NCBI GenBank assembly: GCA_965261015.1
Contig: CBDHCC010000001.1
Coordinates: forward strand, 930,001 to 994,000
Direction: 5' to 3'
From: CBDHCC01 sp965261015
Lineage (GTDB): Bacteria; Pseudomonadota; Alphaproteobacteria; Sphingomonadales; Sphingomonadaceae
DNA: 64,000 nucleotides
Below the pieces are notes generated by a model. It saw only the letters and a program-made list of their open reading frames with translations. It ran no database searches and was not told where the DNA came from. Shown here piece by piece: positions 25,881 through 33,847 of this stretch. Position 1 is the stretch's first letter, and each line of letters begins with the position of its first letter. The translations under genes were made by a program, and so were the position numbers.

Positions 25881-26849
25881 GTGCTGGCGATCGTGCTGCT
25901 GCGCCGGGCGAGCGCGCGCGTGCGCTGGCGGGTCCTCGCCGCCCTGATCGGGGTGGGCGCGGCGGCCGAGGGGCTGGCGGGCGCGCCGGCGGAGGCGGTC
26001 CTGGCCGGCGCCGCGCTCTGCCTGCTGGCCGGCGTGGCCGGGCAGGCGGCGCTGCCCCTGGGGGCCGCCGCCACGCGAGGCACGGCGCTGGCCCTGATCG
26101 GGATCGGCACGCTGCTGATGCCCGCCCGGGCCTGGATCGGCGCGGTGCCGCCGCTCAACCCGCTCTCCGTGGCGGTGGTCAGCTCCGTCCCGCTGGGGCC
26201 GCTGGCGGTCGGCGCGGACGAGCGTGGGGCGGCCCTGCTGCGCGCGCTCGGCCGCGTGGGGCCGGTGGCGCTGCTGGACGCGGTGCCGACGGGCGGGCCG
26301 GCCACCGACCGCCTGGTGCTGTTCCAGCCGCGCGCGCTGTCGCCGGCCGAGCTGGTGGCGATCGACGGCTGGGTGCGCCGGGGCGGGCGCGCGCTGGTGC
26401 TCGCCGACCCGCAGTTCGACTGGCCCCGTCCGTTCCCGTTCGGCGATCCGCGCAATCCCCAGGCCACCAGCCTGCTCGACCCCCTGCTGGAACATTGGGG
26501 CGCGCGGCTGGAGCTGGACGACCCTGCCGCCGCGCGGCCGAACGACGCGGCGCTGCCGTCGCCGGGCGAACTGCGCGCGCTGACCCCCGCCTGCCGCCCG
26601 CTTGCCGGGCAGCGCGCGCTTCGCTGCGCGGTGGGCGGGGGCGTGGCGTTGGTGGTGGCCGATGCGGACTGGCTGGACCCCACCGGCTGGCCGGCCCGCC
26701 CGGCGCGGCGCGAGCAGCTGGCCCGCGCGATCCGCTCCGGTCGGATCGATCCGTCGGGCTGGGGGCCGGCGGCCGAATTGCTCATCGGCCTGCTGCTGTT
26801 CGCGGCCTTTCTGAGAACGGGGCGGGAGTATAAGAAGAACATCCAGTAA
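25881..26849 (+). CDS. DUF4350/GldG-like membrane protein (start uncertain)
   Basis: A protein of about 322 residues with two or three N-terminal transmembrane helices, a soluble domain and one C-terminal helix (AAELLIGLLLFAAFLRTGREYKK). The soluble part (TDRLVLFQPRALSPAELVAIDGWVRRGGRALVLADPQFD) fits the glutamine-amidotransferase-like fold of DUF4350/ABC-transporter auxiliary proteins. The only ATG/GTG/TTG available after the previous gene is GTG 25881, which falls inside the first hydrophobic helix. The same frame is open and protein-like back to a CTG at 25734 overlapping the previous stop, so the true start may be non-standard and upstream. Confidence 0.65.
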   Translation: MLAIVLLRRASARVRWRVLAALIGVGAAAEGLAGAPAEAVLAGAALCLLAGVAGQAALPLGAAATRGTALALIGIGTLLMPARAWIGAVPPLNPLSVAVVSSVPLGPLAVGADERGAALLRALGRVGPVALLDAVPTGGPATDRLVLFQPRALSPAELVAIDGWVRRGGRALVLADPQFDWPRPFPFGDPRNPQATSLLDPLLEHWGARLELDDPAAARPNDAALPSPGELRALTPACRPLAGQRALRCAVGGGVALVVADADWLDPTGWPARPARREQLARAIRSGRIDPSGWGPAAELLIGLLLFAAFLRTGREYKKNIQ

Positions 26850-26872
26850 ACATTGATCAATCCGAAGCACTT

Positions 26873-26907
26873 TCCCAGTATTTCCCAACTTCTCCCATTG
26901 TGTCCCA
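26873..26907 (+). promoter_or_regulatory. MraZ operator: four TCCCA repeats at 10-bp spacing
   Basis: TCCCA (TGGGA on the other strand) occurs at 26873, 26883, 26893 and 26903, exactly 10 bp apart. MraZ is known to bind direct TGGGN repeats separated by 5 bases upstream of the mra/dcw operon and to repress it. The array runs into the -35 of the promoter at 26898-26926, a typical repressor position. Confidence 0.85.
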
Positions 26908-26926
26908 CCCGCGACCGGCCTAGACC
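26898..26926 (+). promoter_or_regulatory. Promoter of the division/cell wall cluster
   Basis: TTGTGT (26898-26903), a 17-base spacer and TAGACC (26921-26926) form a housekeeping-type promoter. Transcription would begin near 26933, after the ATG at 26929, which argues that mraZ starts further downstream at TTG 27016. Confidence 0.6.
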
Positions 26927-27015
26927 GAATGCGGGACACGGGGGCGATGACGCGCTTCGCCGAAGGGGCGAGCGGACGGCGCGAGGCCCCATGCGACGGG
27001 AGGGGTCGAGGACCG

Positions 27016-27520
27016 TTGGCGGAGCGCAGGTTCTATTCGGGCGGCATGCTGGGCGGGGTGGACGCCAAGGGCCGCCTGGCGCTGCCCGCGTCCATTCGCC
27101 AGGTGGTCGAGACCCGCAGCGGACAGCGCACCCTGTTCGTGCGCGTCCATCCGACATTGCCGTGCCTGCTCGCCTACGACTCCGACCACGTCGCCAAGCT
27201 GTCCGACGGGTTCGAGCGCGTGGAGCAGCGGCTGCTGGACGAAGCCAACGGGGCCGAAGCGGGCACCTCGGCCGCGCGCGACGTGTTCGGCGCGCTGGAA
27301 GAAGTCGGCTTCGACTCGACCGGACGCTTCGGGCTGGCACCGTTGACGCTTCGGGCTGGCACCGTTCCTGAGGGCGCGCGCCGGCATCGGGGCGGACGTG
27401 TTCTACCAGGGTGCCAACACCGCCTTCGAGATCTGGTCGCCGGACCGCGCGCTGGAGTCGGGTCAGCTGACGGGCGCGGCCGCCGAACGCCTTCGCTTCG
27501 ATCTGGAGGCGCGCGCGTGA
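27016..27520 (+). pseudogene. mraZ: mraZ, frameshifted by a 22-bp tandem duplication
   Basis: MraZ is an AbrB-fold repressor of the division/cell wall operon. The first half is normal (RRFYSGGMLGGVDAKGRLALPASIRQVV), from a TTG start with GAGG and GGGAGGGG upstream. In the second AbrB domain, after GFDSTGR, a perfect 22-base repeat (27323-27344 and 27345-27366) adds 22 bases and shifts the frame by one. Removing one copy restores FLRARAGIGADVFYQGANT and onward to the TGA at 27518-27520, overlapping rsmH as GTGA. As written, translation instead continues without a stop into the rsmH frame, giving a predicted MraZ'-RsmH chain of about 485 residues. Confidence 0.85.
27323..27366 (+). repeat. Perfect 22-bp tandem duplication in mraZ
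   Basis: Two identical adjacent 22-base copies (27323-27344, 27345-27366) beginning GACGCTTCGG and ending GCACCGTT. The length is not a multiple of three, so it is frame-breaking; one copy gives a normal MraZ sequence. Confidence 0.97.
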
Positions 27521-28473
27521 CCGCCGCCGTGACCCAGCCCGCCCCCCACATCCCGGTCCTGCTGGACGAGGTGCTGGCGGCGCTCGCTCCGCTGACGGGC
27601 GCGGTTGTGGTGGACGCGACCTTCGGGGCGGGCGGCTACACCCGCGCGCTGCTGGCGGCGGGGGCCACCGTCCACGCCTTTGACCGCGATCCCGACGCGG
27701 TGCGGGACGGCGCGGCACTGACGGCGGCGGCGGACGGACGCCTGGCGATCCACCAGGCGGCGTTCTCCCAGCTGGCGACCGTGCTGCGCGACGCGGGCGT
27801 CGAGGCCGTGGACGGCGTGGTGTTCGACATCGGGGTGTCGTCCATGCAGATCGACCGGGCGGAGCGCGGCTTCTCCTTCGCCGCCGACGGCCCGCTCGAC
27901 ATGCGGATGGCGCAGACGGGCGACAGCGCGGCCGATCTGGTCAACACGCTGGACGAGGGCGCGCTGGCCGACACGCTGTTCCTTTATGGCGGAGAGCGCG
28001 CGTCGCGCCGCATCGCGCGCGCGATCGTGGCGGCCCGGCCGCTGACGCGCACGGGCGAGCTTGCCGCGATCGTGCGCCGCGCGCTGCGGGCCAAGGGCCA
28101 TGAGCCGCGCGACCCGGCGACGCGCACCTTCCAGGCGCTGCGGATCGCGGTGAACGACGAGCTGGGCGAGCTGGAACGGGGCCTGGACGCGGCGGAATCG
28201 GTGCTGGCGCAGGGCGGTCGGCTGGTGATCGTCGCCTTCCATTCGGGCGAGGACCGCATCGCCAAGCGTTTCCTGAGGGAACGCACCGGCAGCGATGCGC
28301 GCCCGTCCCGCCACCAGCCCGCCGCCGCATCGGGCCGCCCCGCGACATTCACGAAGGCGACGGGGCCGGTGCGGGCGGGCGAGGCGGAGGTGGCGGCCAA
28401 CCCGCGCGCCCGGTCCGCCGTGCTGCGCTCCGCCACCCGCACGGACGCGCCCGCGTGGGAGCGCGCGGCATGA
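27517..28473 (+). CDS. rsmH: 16S rRNA (cytosine1402-N4)-methyltransferase RsmH
   Basis: A 318-residue SAM-dependent methyltransferase that modifies C1402 of 16S rRNA. Motifs are PHIPVLLDEVLAALAP, VVDATFGAGGYTRALLAAG (SAM loop), VVFDIGVSSMQIDRAERGFSF, GPLDMRM, and RTFQALRIAVNDELGELERGL. The normal start is GTG 27517, overlapping the intended mraZ stop; GTG 27529 is an alternative. Because of the mraZ duplication, ribosomes reading mraZ would run straight into this frame, so an N-terminally extended RsmH is predicted in addition to any product from the GTG. It overlaps ftsL by ATGA. Confidence 0.95.
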   Translation: MTAAVTQPAPHIPVLLDEVLAALAPLTGAVVVDATFGAGGYTRALLAAGATVHAFDRDPDAVRDGAALTAAADGRLAIHQAAFSQLATVLRDAGVEAVDGVVFDIGVSSMQIDRAERGFSFAADGPLDMRMAQTGDSAADLVNTLDEGALADTLFLYGGERASRRIARAIVAARPLTRTGELAAIVRRALRAKGHEPRDPATRTFQALRIAVNDELGELERGLDAAESVLAQGGRLVIVAFHSGEDRIAKRFLRERTGSDARPSRHQPAAASGRPATFTKATGPVRAGEAEVAANPRARSAVLRSATRTDAPAWERAA

Positions 28474-29183
28474 GGCGCGCGATGCCGATCCAGTCGTTGG
28501 GCGTGCTGATGGTCGCGACCGTCATCACCGCCGGCCTGTACGGGGTGTCGCACACGGTCGCGACCGAACGCCAGGCGCTCGCCGATGCGCGCGGCGACGT
28601 GCGCCAGGCGCGCGCCGACATCCGCCGGCTGAAGACGGAGCTGGGCACGCGCGCCAGCCTGCGCCAGCTGGAACGCTGGAACGCCGAGGTGCTGGGCCTG
28701 GGCGTGCCCGGCCCCGGGCAGTTCGTGACGGACGCGGGCGCGCTCGCCTCGCTGGACCGGGACGGCGTGCGCCCGGGCCGTTCGGGCGGACCGCCGATCA
28801 TGGTTCAGGCGGCCGAGCGGCCGGAGGCACCCGCCGCCGCCTACGCCCCCACCTCCTCCGCGCCCGCGCAATATGCGGCGGCCGATCCCGTGCCGGTGTC
28901 CGGCGCGCCCCGCTCCTCGCCGGTGGCGAGCGACGTGTCGGTCGCGCGCGTGGTGGTCGAGCGCCGCCGCCAGCGCGAGGCCATGATGACGGAAGAGCGC
29001 GCGCGGCCCAAGCAGGTGGCGCTGGCGCCCGCGCCCCGCGCCGTCGCCCAAGCGCCCAGAGCCATCGCAGAACCGCGCCGGCGCGAGGGGGATCCGTCCG
29101 CGCCCGCCGCCCGGCCCGAACGCTCCGAACGGCTGGCCGAGATGGAACGCCGGCTGGCGGTCGCGGTCGGGGGAGAGCTGTGA
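28470..29183 (+). CDS. ftsL: FtsL-like division protein with long Pro/Ala tail
   Basis: A 237-residue bitopic protein at the FtsL position between rsmH and ftsI. It has one transmembrane helix (LGVLMVATVITAGLYGV), then a coiled-coil segment (TERQALADARGDVRQARADIRRLKTELGTRASLRQLERWN), which matches FtsL topology. Unlike the roughly 100-residue E. coli FtsL, it continues with about 140 residues rich in Ala, Pro and Arg and a charged C-terminal helix. It is assigned by position and topology, since FtsL sequence is poorly conserved. It overlaps both neighbours (ATGA, GTGA). Confidence 0.8.
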   Translation: MRRAMPIQSLGVLMVATVITAGLYGVSHTVATERQALADARGDVRQARADIRRLKTELGTRASLRQLERWNAEVLGLGVPGPGQFVTDAGALASLDRDGVRPGRSGGPPIMVQAAERPEAPAAAYAPTSSAPAQYAAADPVPVSGAPRSSPVASDVSVARVVVERRRQREAMMTEERARPKQVALAPAPRAVAQAPRAIAEPRRREGDPSAPAARPERSERLAEMERRLAVAVGGEL

Positions 29184-30874
29184 ACACGCTGGTCGCCCAG
29201 CCGATCCGCACCGGTCCAGGTCTCGAACGGCAGGTCGCGGTGACCCGCGCGCGGGTCCGGCTGATCGGCATCGCCGCGCTGTTCGCGCTCGGCATGTCGC
29301 TCATCGTGCTGAAGCTGGTCTATTACGGGCTGGGCGGGACGGGCGAGTTCGGGCCGGCGGCGCACACCGGGCTGGTGACGGCGCGCGCCGACATCACCGA
29401 CCGCAACGGCGTGCCGCTGGCCCAGACGATCGACGCCTGGTCGGTGGCGGTGCGCCCCGGCGCGCTGATCAACCCGCCGGCCGAGCTGGCCCCCCGGCTG
29501 CACGACCTGATGCCGGAACGCTCGACGGCCGAGTATCTGCGCCTGCTGACCGGCAAGCGCCGTTTCGTCTATTTGCGCCGCCGGGCCATGCCCGACCTGA
29601 TCGCCCGGGTGAACGCGCTGGGCGAGACCGGCATCGCGATCGAGGCGGAGCCGGAGCGGCTATATCCCCAGGCGACGCTGGCGGCCCATGTGCTGGGGTA
29701 CAACAACATCGACAATCATGGCCTGGCGGGCATGGAGCGCGTTCTGGACGACCGGCTGATCGACCCGGCGCGGCTGGACGAGCCGGTGGCGCTGACCATC
29801 GACACCCGCGTGCAGGCGGCGATGGAGAGCGAGCTGTACGGGGCGATGGTCCGTCAACGCGCGATCGGGGCCACCGGCGTGGTGCTGGACGCCGCCACGG
29901 GCGAGGTCGTGGCGCTGGCGTCGCTGCCGGTCTTCAACCCCAACAAGATCGACGGGTCGCCGGTCGAGGCCAGGCGCAACAACGTGACGCAGAGCGTCTA
30001 TGAACTGGGATCGACCTTCAAGCCGCTGACGATCGCGCGCGCGCTCGACAACGGGTCCACCACGCTCCAGCGCCGCTACGACGCGACCGCCCCGCTGGCG
30101 ATCGGGCGGTTCCACATCAGCGACGACCACGCCCAGCGCCGCTGGCTGAACCCGGTGGAAACGCTGATCCATTCCTCCAACATCGCCACCGCGCGCATCG
30201 CGGACGGGCAGGGGGCGGGCGAGATGCAGGCCCTGTTCCGATCACTGGGCTTCGACGAACCCGCGCACATCGAGCTGAAGGAGCGCGGGGCGCCCCTGTG
30301 GCCGCAGCACTGGGCGCGCGTGACGACGATGACCACGGGCTATGGCCACGGCATCGCGGTGTCGCCGCTGCACCTGGCCACCGCCTACGCCGCCCTGGTG
30401 AATGGCGGCCTGTGGCGGCCTGCGACCCTGCTGCGGGTGCCACCGGGCCACGTCGCTAGGGGGCGGCGCGTGTTCAGCGCCCACACGTCCGACGTGATGC
30501 GCTCTCTGTTGCGGCTGAACGTGCTGGAAGGCACGGGCAAGAACGCCGAAGCCCCGGGCTTTCGCGTGGGCGGCAAGACGGGCACCGCCGAAAAGGCTGG
30601 CGTCGGCGGCTATTCGCGGTCGAAGAACGTGTCGACCTTCGCGGCCGCCTTCCCGATGGACGCGCCGCGCTACGTCGTGATCGCCATGCTGGACGCCCCG
30701 CAGGGATCGTCGGAAAGCTACGGCCTGACGACCGCCGGCTGGACCGCGGCACCCGTGGTCGGCCGCGTGGTGTCGCGCATCGGCCCGATGCTGGGCGTCT
30801 ATCCCGACACCCGGCGCGAGCCGGAGCTCGCCACCTATCGCGCGCTGTTGTGGAAGCCGAAGGGGGAGCGGTGA
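29180..30874 (+). CDS. ftsI: Peptidoglycan D,D-transpeptidase FtsI (PBP3)
   Basis: A 564-residue class B penicillin-binding protein that cross-links septal peptidoglycan. It has an N-terminal transmembrane helix near residues 30-50 and a dimerization domain with RADITDRNGVPLAQT. The transpeptidase domain carries all three active-site motifs: STFKP with the nucleophile Ser, SSN (HSSNIATAR) and KTG (GGKTGTAEK). The start is GTG overlapping the ftsL stop. It probably works with FtsW encoded downstream. Confidence 0.95.
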   Translation: MNTLVAQPIRTGPGLERQVAVTRARVRLIGIAALFALGMSLIVLKLVYYGLGGTGEFGPAAHTGLVTARADITDRNGVPLAQTIDAWSVAVRPGALINPPAELAPRLHDLMPERSTAEYLRLLTGKRRFVYLRRRAMPDLIARVNALGETGIAIEAEPERLYPQATLAAHVLGYNNIDNHGLAGMERVLDDRLIDPARLDEPVALTIDTRVQAAMESELYGAMVRQRAIGATGVVLDAATGEVVALASLPVFNPNKIDGSPVEARRNNVTQSVYELGSTFKPLTIARALDNGSTTLQRRYDATAPLAIGRFHISDDHAQRRWLNPVETLIHSSNIATARIADGQGAGEMQALFRSLGFDEPAHIELKERGAPLWPQHWARVTTMTTGYGHGIAVSPLHLATAYAALVNGGLWRPATLLRVPPGHVARGRRVFSAHTSDVMRSLLRLNVLEGTGKNAEAPGFRVGGKTGTAEKAGVGGYSRSKNVSTFAAAFPMDAPRYVVIAMLDAPQGSSESYGLTTAGWTAAPVVGRVVSRIGPMLGVYPDTRREPELATYRALLWKPKGER

Positions 30875-32292
30875 TGCGGCTGGGCGACCTGGTCGATGGC
30901 GGCGGCAATGCGAACGTGTCGGGCTTTGCCATCGATCATCGCAAGGTGGCACCCGGGACCGTGTTCGGCGCCTTCGAAGGGGGCCGCGCCAATGGCGAGG
31001 ACTTCGTGGACGCCGCCGTGGCGGCCGGGGCGGTGGCGGTCGTGGCGCGGCCGCAGGCGCGGGTCGAAGGCGCGCTCCACATCGCCGACACGGAGCCGCG
31101 CCGCCGCTTCGCCGACATCGCCGCGCGGTTCTTCGCGCCCTTCCCGGCCACGGCCGTCGCGGTGACGGGCACGAACGGCAAGACCTCGACGGTGGAGATG
31201 ACGCGGCAATTGTGGCGCATGGCGGGCCACGCGGCGGCGTCCGTCGGCACGCTGGGGGTGACCACGGCCGCCGACCGGGCGACCTCCGGCCTGACCACGC
31301 CCGACGTCGCCACCTTTCTGGCGACCGCCGGCGGCCTGGCGCGCGAGGGCGTCACCCACCTGGCGTTCGAGGCGTCGAGCCACGGGCTGCACCAGCACCG
31401 CGTCGGCGGCCTGCCGGTGGAGGCGGCGGCGTTCACCAACCTTAGCCGCGACCACCTGGACTATCACGGCGACATGGCGAACTACCTCACCGCCAAGCTG
31501 CGCCTGTTCTCCGAAGTGGTGCGCGACGGCGGGTCGGCGGTGGTGTGGTCGGACGATCCCGAAAGCGCGCGCGTGATCGACCTGTGCCGCGCGCGCGGCC
31601 TGCGCTGCACCTGCGTCGGACCCAACGGGTCGTTCCTGCGGCTGGTCGACCGCACGCCCACGGCGCTGGGTCAGACCCTGACGCTGGAGATCGGGGGGGC
31701 GACCACGACGGTCGCGCTGCCGCTGATCGGCGCGTACCAGGCCGCCAACGCGCTGGTCGCGGCCGGGCTGGTCATCGTGACGGGCGGCGGCGTGGCGCGC
31801 ACGCTGGCCGACCTGTCGCGCCTGCAGCCGGTGCGCGGCCGGTTGGAGCGCGCGGCGATCGCCCGGGGCGGCGCGCCGGTCTATGTCGACTATGCCCACA
31901 CGCCCGACGCGCTGGAGGCGGCGGTGGCGGCGTTGCGCCCGCACACGCGCGGCCGCATCCTGCTGGTGTTCGGGGCGGGCGGCGACCGCGATCCCGGCAA
32001 GCGCGCCGCCATGGGCGCGGTCGCGGCGCGCGACGCCGACTGGGCGGTCGTGACCGACGACAATCCCCGTTCCGAAGACCCCGCCGCCATCCGGGCCGCG
32101 ATCCGCGAGGGCGCGCCGGACGCGGACGAGATCGGCGACCGGCGCGCCGCCATTCGCGCCGCGGTCGCGCGCGCCGGCGCGGCCGACATCGTGCTGATCG
32201 CCGGCAAGGGGCACGAGACGGGCCAGATCGTGGGCGACCGCGTGCTGCCGTTCGACGACGTGGCGGTCGCCCGCGAAGAGGCGGCGGCGTGA
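30874..32292 (+). CDS. murE: UDP-MurNAc-L-Ala-D-Glu:meso-DAP ligase
   Basis: A 472-residue Mur ligase that adds the third amino acid to the peptidoglycan precursor. The ATP loop VTGTNGKTSTVEMTRQL, the TTPDVATFLATAGGLA and HLAFEASSHGLHQHR segments and YVDYAHTPDALEAAV are canonical. The DNPRSEDPAAI motif identifies the meso-diaminopimelate type rather than the lysine type. ATG 30874 follows GGGGGAGCG; a GTG at 30871 overlapping the ftsI stop is an equal alternative. Confidence 0.95.
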   Translation: MRLGDLVDGGGNANVSGFAIDHRKVAPGTVFGAFEGGRANGEDFVDAAVAAGAVAVVARPQARVEGALHIADTEPRRRFADIAARFFAPFPATAVAVTGTNGKTSTVEMTRQLWRMAGHAAASVGTLGVTTAADRATSGLTTPDVATFLATAGGLAREGVTHLAFEASSHGLHQHRVGGLPVEAAAFTNLSRDHLDYHGDMANYLTAKLRLFSEVVRDGGSAVVWSDDPESARVIDLCRARGLRCTCVGPNGSFLRLVDRTPTALGQTLTLEIGGATTTVALPLIGAYQAANALVAAGLVIVTGGGVARTLADLSRLQPVRGRLERAAIARGGAPVYVDYAHTPDALEAAVAALRPHTRGRILLVFGAGGDRDPGKRAAMGAVAARDADWAVVTDDNPRSEDPAAIRAAIREGAPDADEIGDRRAAIRAAVARAGAADIVLIAGKGHETGQIVGDRVLPFDDVAVAREEAAA

Positions 32293-32456
32293 CGCGGCCG
32301 GTCCACACTCCGCGCCCGGCCAACGACAATCGCGAGCGTCCCGCCGCCCGCCCGCTCTTCGCGGCGACCTGCCGGCTGCTCTCCTCCCTCGACCCGCCGC
32401 CGCCCCGCGCGCCGGTGGCACCGCGCACGCGCCCGCAGCGCGCCGAGCGGTCGTGA
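32289..32456 (+). CDS. Small Pro/Arg-rich protein between murE and murF
   Basis: A 55-residue basic protein starting VTRPVHTPRPANDNRERPAARPL and ending in Pro/Arg-rich sequence. No family is recognised and there is no membrane helix. It is supported by context: its GTG overlaps the murE stop and its own stop overlaps the murF GTG, both as GTGA, so it bridges the two genes in a chain of coupled translation. It may be a true small protein or simply a translated linker that keeps ribosomes moving to murF. Confidence 0.55.
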   Translation: MTRPVHTPRPANDNRERPAARPLFAATCRLLSSLDPPPPRAPVAPRTRPQRAERS

Positions 32457-33847
32457 CCCCGCTCTGGACAGCCGAGGCGGTGGCGCGGGCGACCGGCGGC
32501 ACCGTCGTCGGCACCTTCGCCGCGACCGGGGTGGCTTTCGATTCGCGCGAAGTCGGCGGCGGCGAGCTGTTCGTGGCCATGGCCGGCACCGCGACGGACG
32601 GTCACGACCACGTCGCGGGCGCCTTTGCCCATGGGGCGGCCGGCGCGCTGGTGTCGCGCCCCGTCGACGGTCCCCATATCCGCGTGGCCGACACGGCGGC
32701 GGCACTGGACGATTTGGCGCGCGCGGCCCGGGCGCGCACGGGCGCGCGGATCGTGGGCGTCACCGGATCGGCGGGCAAGACGGGCGTGAAGGAGGCGCTG
32801 GCCGCCGCACTCGCCCGCCAGCCCGGCGCGCGCGTCCACCGGTCGGTCAAGAGCTACAACAACCACACGGGCGTGCCGCTCAGCCTGGCGCGGATGCCGG
32901 CGGACAGCGACGCGGCCGTGCTGGAGATGGGGATGAACCACGCGGGCGAGCTGGCGGCGCTGACCCGGCTGGTGCGCCCGCACGTGGCGCTGGTCACCAC
33001 GATCGCGCCCGCGCATCAGGAGTTCTTCGACACCCTGGACGACATCGCGCGCGCCAAGGGCGAGATCTTCGAAGGGCTGGAGCCGGGCGGCACCGCGATC
33101 GTGCCGGCGGACAGCCCGCAGCGCGGCGTGCTGGAGCGGGCGGCGGCCGGCCATCGGGTGCTGACCTTCGGCCGGGCGGCCGACGCCGACGTGCGCCTGG
33201 TCGAGGCCGACCGGCATCCGGCCGGGGGCACCGCCTGCCTGGTGCGGATCGGCGAGCGGCAGGTGCAGTTCCGGGTCGCCGCGCCCGGCGATCACTGGGC
33301 GGTGAACGCGACCGCGGTGCTGGCGGCGGTCCACGCGCTGGACGGGGACCTGGCGATCGCCGGGTTGGCGCTGGCCGAATGGACGCCGCCCGCCGGTCGT
33401 GGCGAGCGCCACCGGATCGGGGTGGCCGGCGGCGAGGCCGTGCTGATCGACGAAAGCTACAACGCCAACCCCGCCTCCATGGCCGCCACCCTTGCGACTC
33501 TGGCACAGGAGCCTGCCGGACGCCGGGTCGCGGTGCTGGGCGCGATGGGGGAGCTGGGCGCGGACAGCGACCGCTTCCACGCCGGCCTTGCCGGACCCGT
33601 CGCAGACGCCGGGGTCGAGGTCCTGATCCTGGTGGGCGATGCGATCCGGCCGCTCGCCGAGGCGATCCGGCGCGGCCCGCTGGACAGCCGCGTATCCGTG
33701 ACGCAGTGCGACGCGGCGGCGGCGGCATCTGCGGCGCTGGCCGATCGGCTGGCACCGGGCGACGTCGTTCTGGTCAAGGGTTCGAACGCCGTCGGGCTGG
33801 GCCGGGTCGTGCGCGATCGATTGGCCGGTGGAATGGAGGCGGGATAG
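32453..33847 (+). CDS. murF: UDP-MurNAc-tripeptide:D-Ala-D-Ala ligase
   Basis: A 464-residue Mur ligase that attaches D-alanyl-D-alanine to the UDP-MurNAc tripeptide. Motifs are VAFDSREVGGGELFVAM, the ATP loop VTGSAGKTGVKEAL, SYNNHTGVPLSLARM, VLEMGMNHAGEL and IDESYNANPASMAATL. The start is GTG, overlapping the small upstream gene. The stop shares one base with the mraY GTG. Confidence 0.95.
   Translation: MTPLWTAEAVARATGGTVVGTFAATGVAFDSREVGGGELFVAMAGTATDGHDHVAGAFAHGAAGALVSRPVDGPHIRVADTAAALDDLARAARARTGARIVGVTGSAGKTGVKEALAAALARQPGARVHRSVKSYNNHTGVPLSLARMPADSDAAVLEMGMNHAGELAALTRLVRPHVALVTTIAPAHQEFFDTLDDIARAKGEIFEGLEPGGTAIVPADSPQRGVLERAAAGHRVLTFGRAADADVRLVEADRHPAGGTACLVRIGERQVQFRVAAPGDHWAVNATAVLAAVHALDGDLAIAGLALAEWTPPAGRGERHRIGVAGGEAVLIDESYNANPASMAATLATLAQEPAGRRVAVLGAMGELGADSDRFHAGLAGPVADAGVEVLILVGDAIRPLAEAIRRGPLDSRVSVTQCDAAAAASAALADRLAPGDVVLVKGSNAVGLGRVVRDRLAGGMEAG

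Noticed and set aside
26929..27015. ATG 26929 or 26947 as the mraZ start.
   Set aside because: The likely transcription start is near 26933, after the first ATG, and MraZ homology begins only at AERRFYSGG. TTG 27016 has a nearby GAGG.
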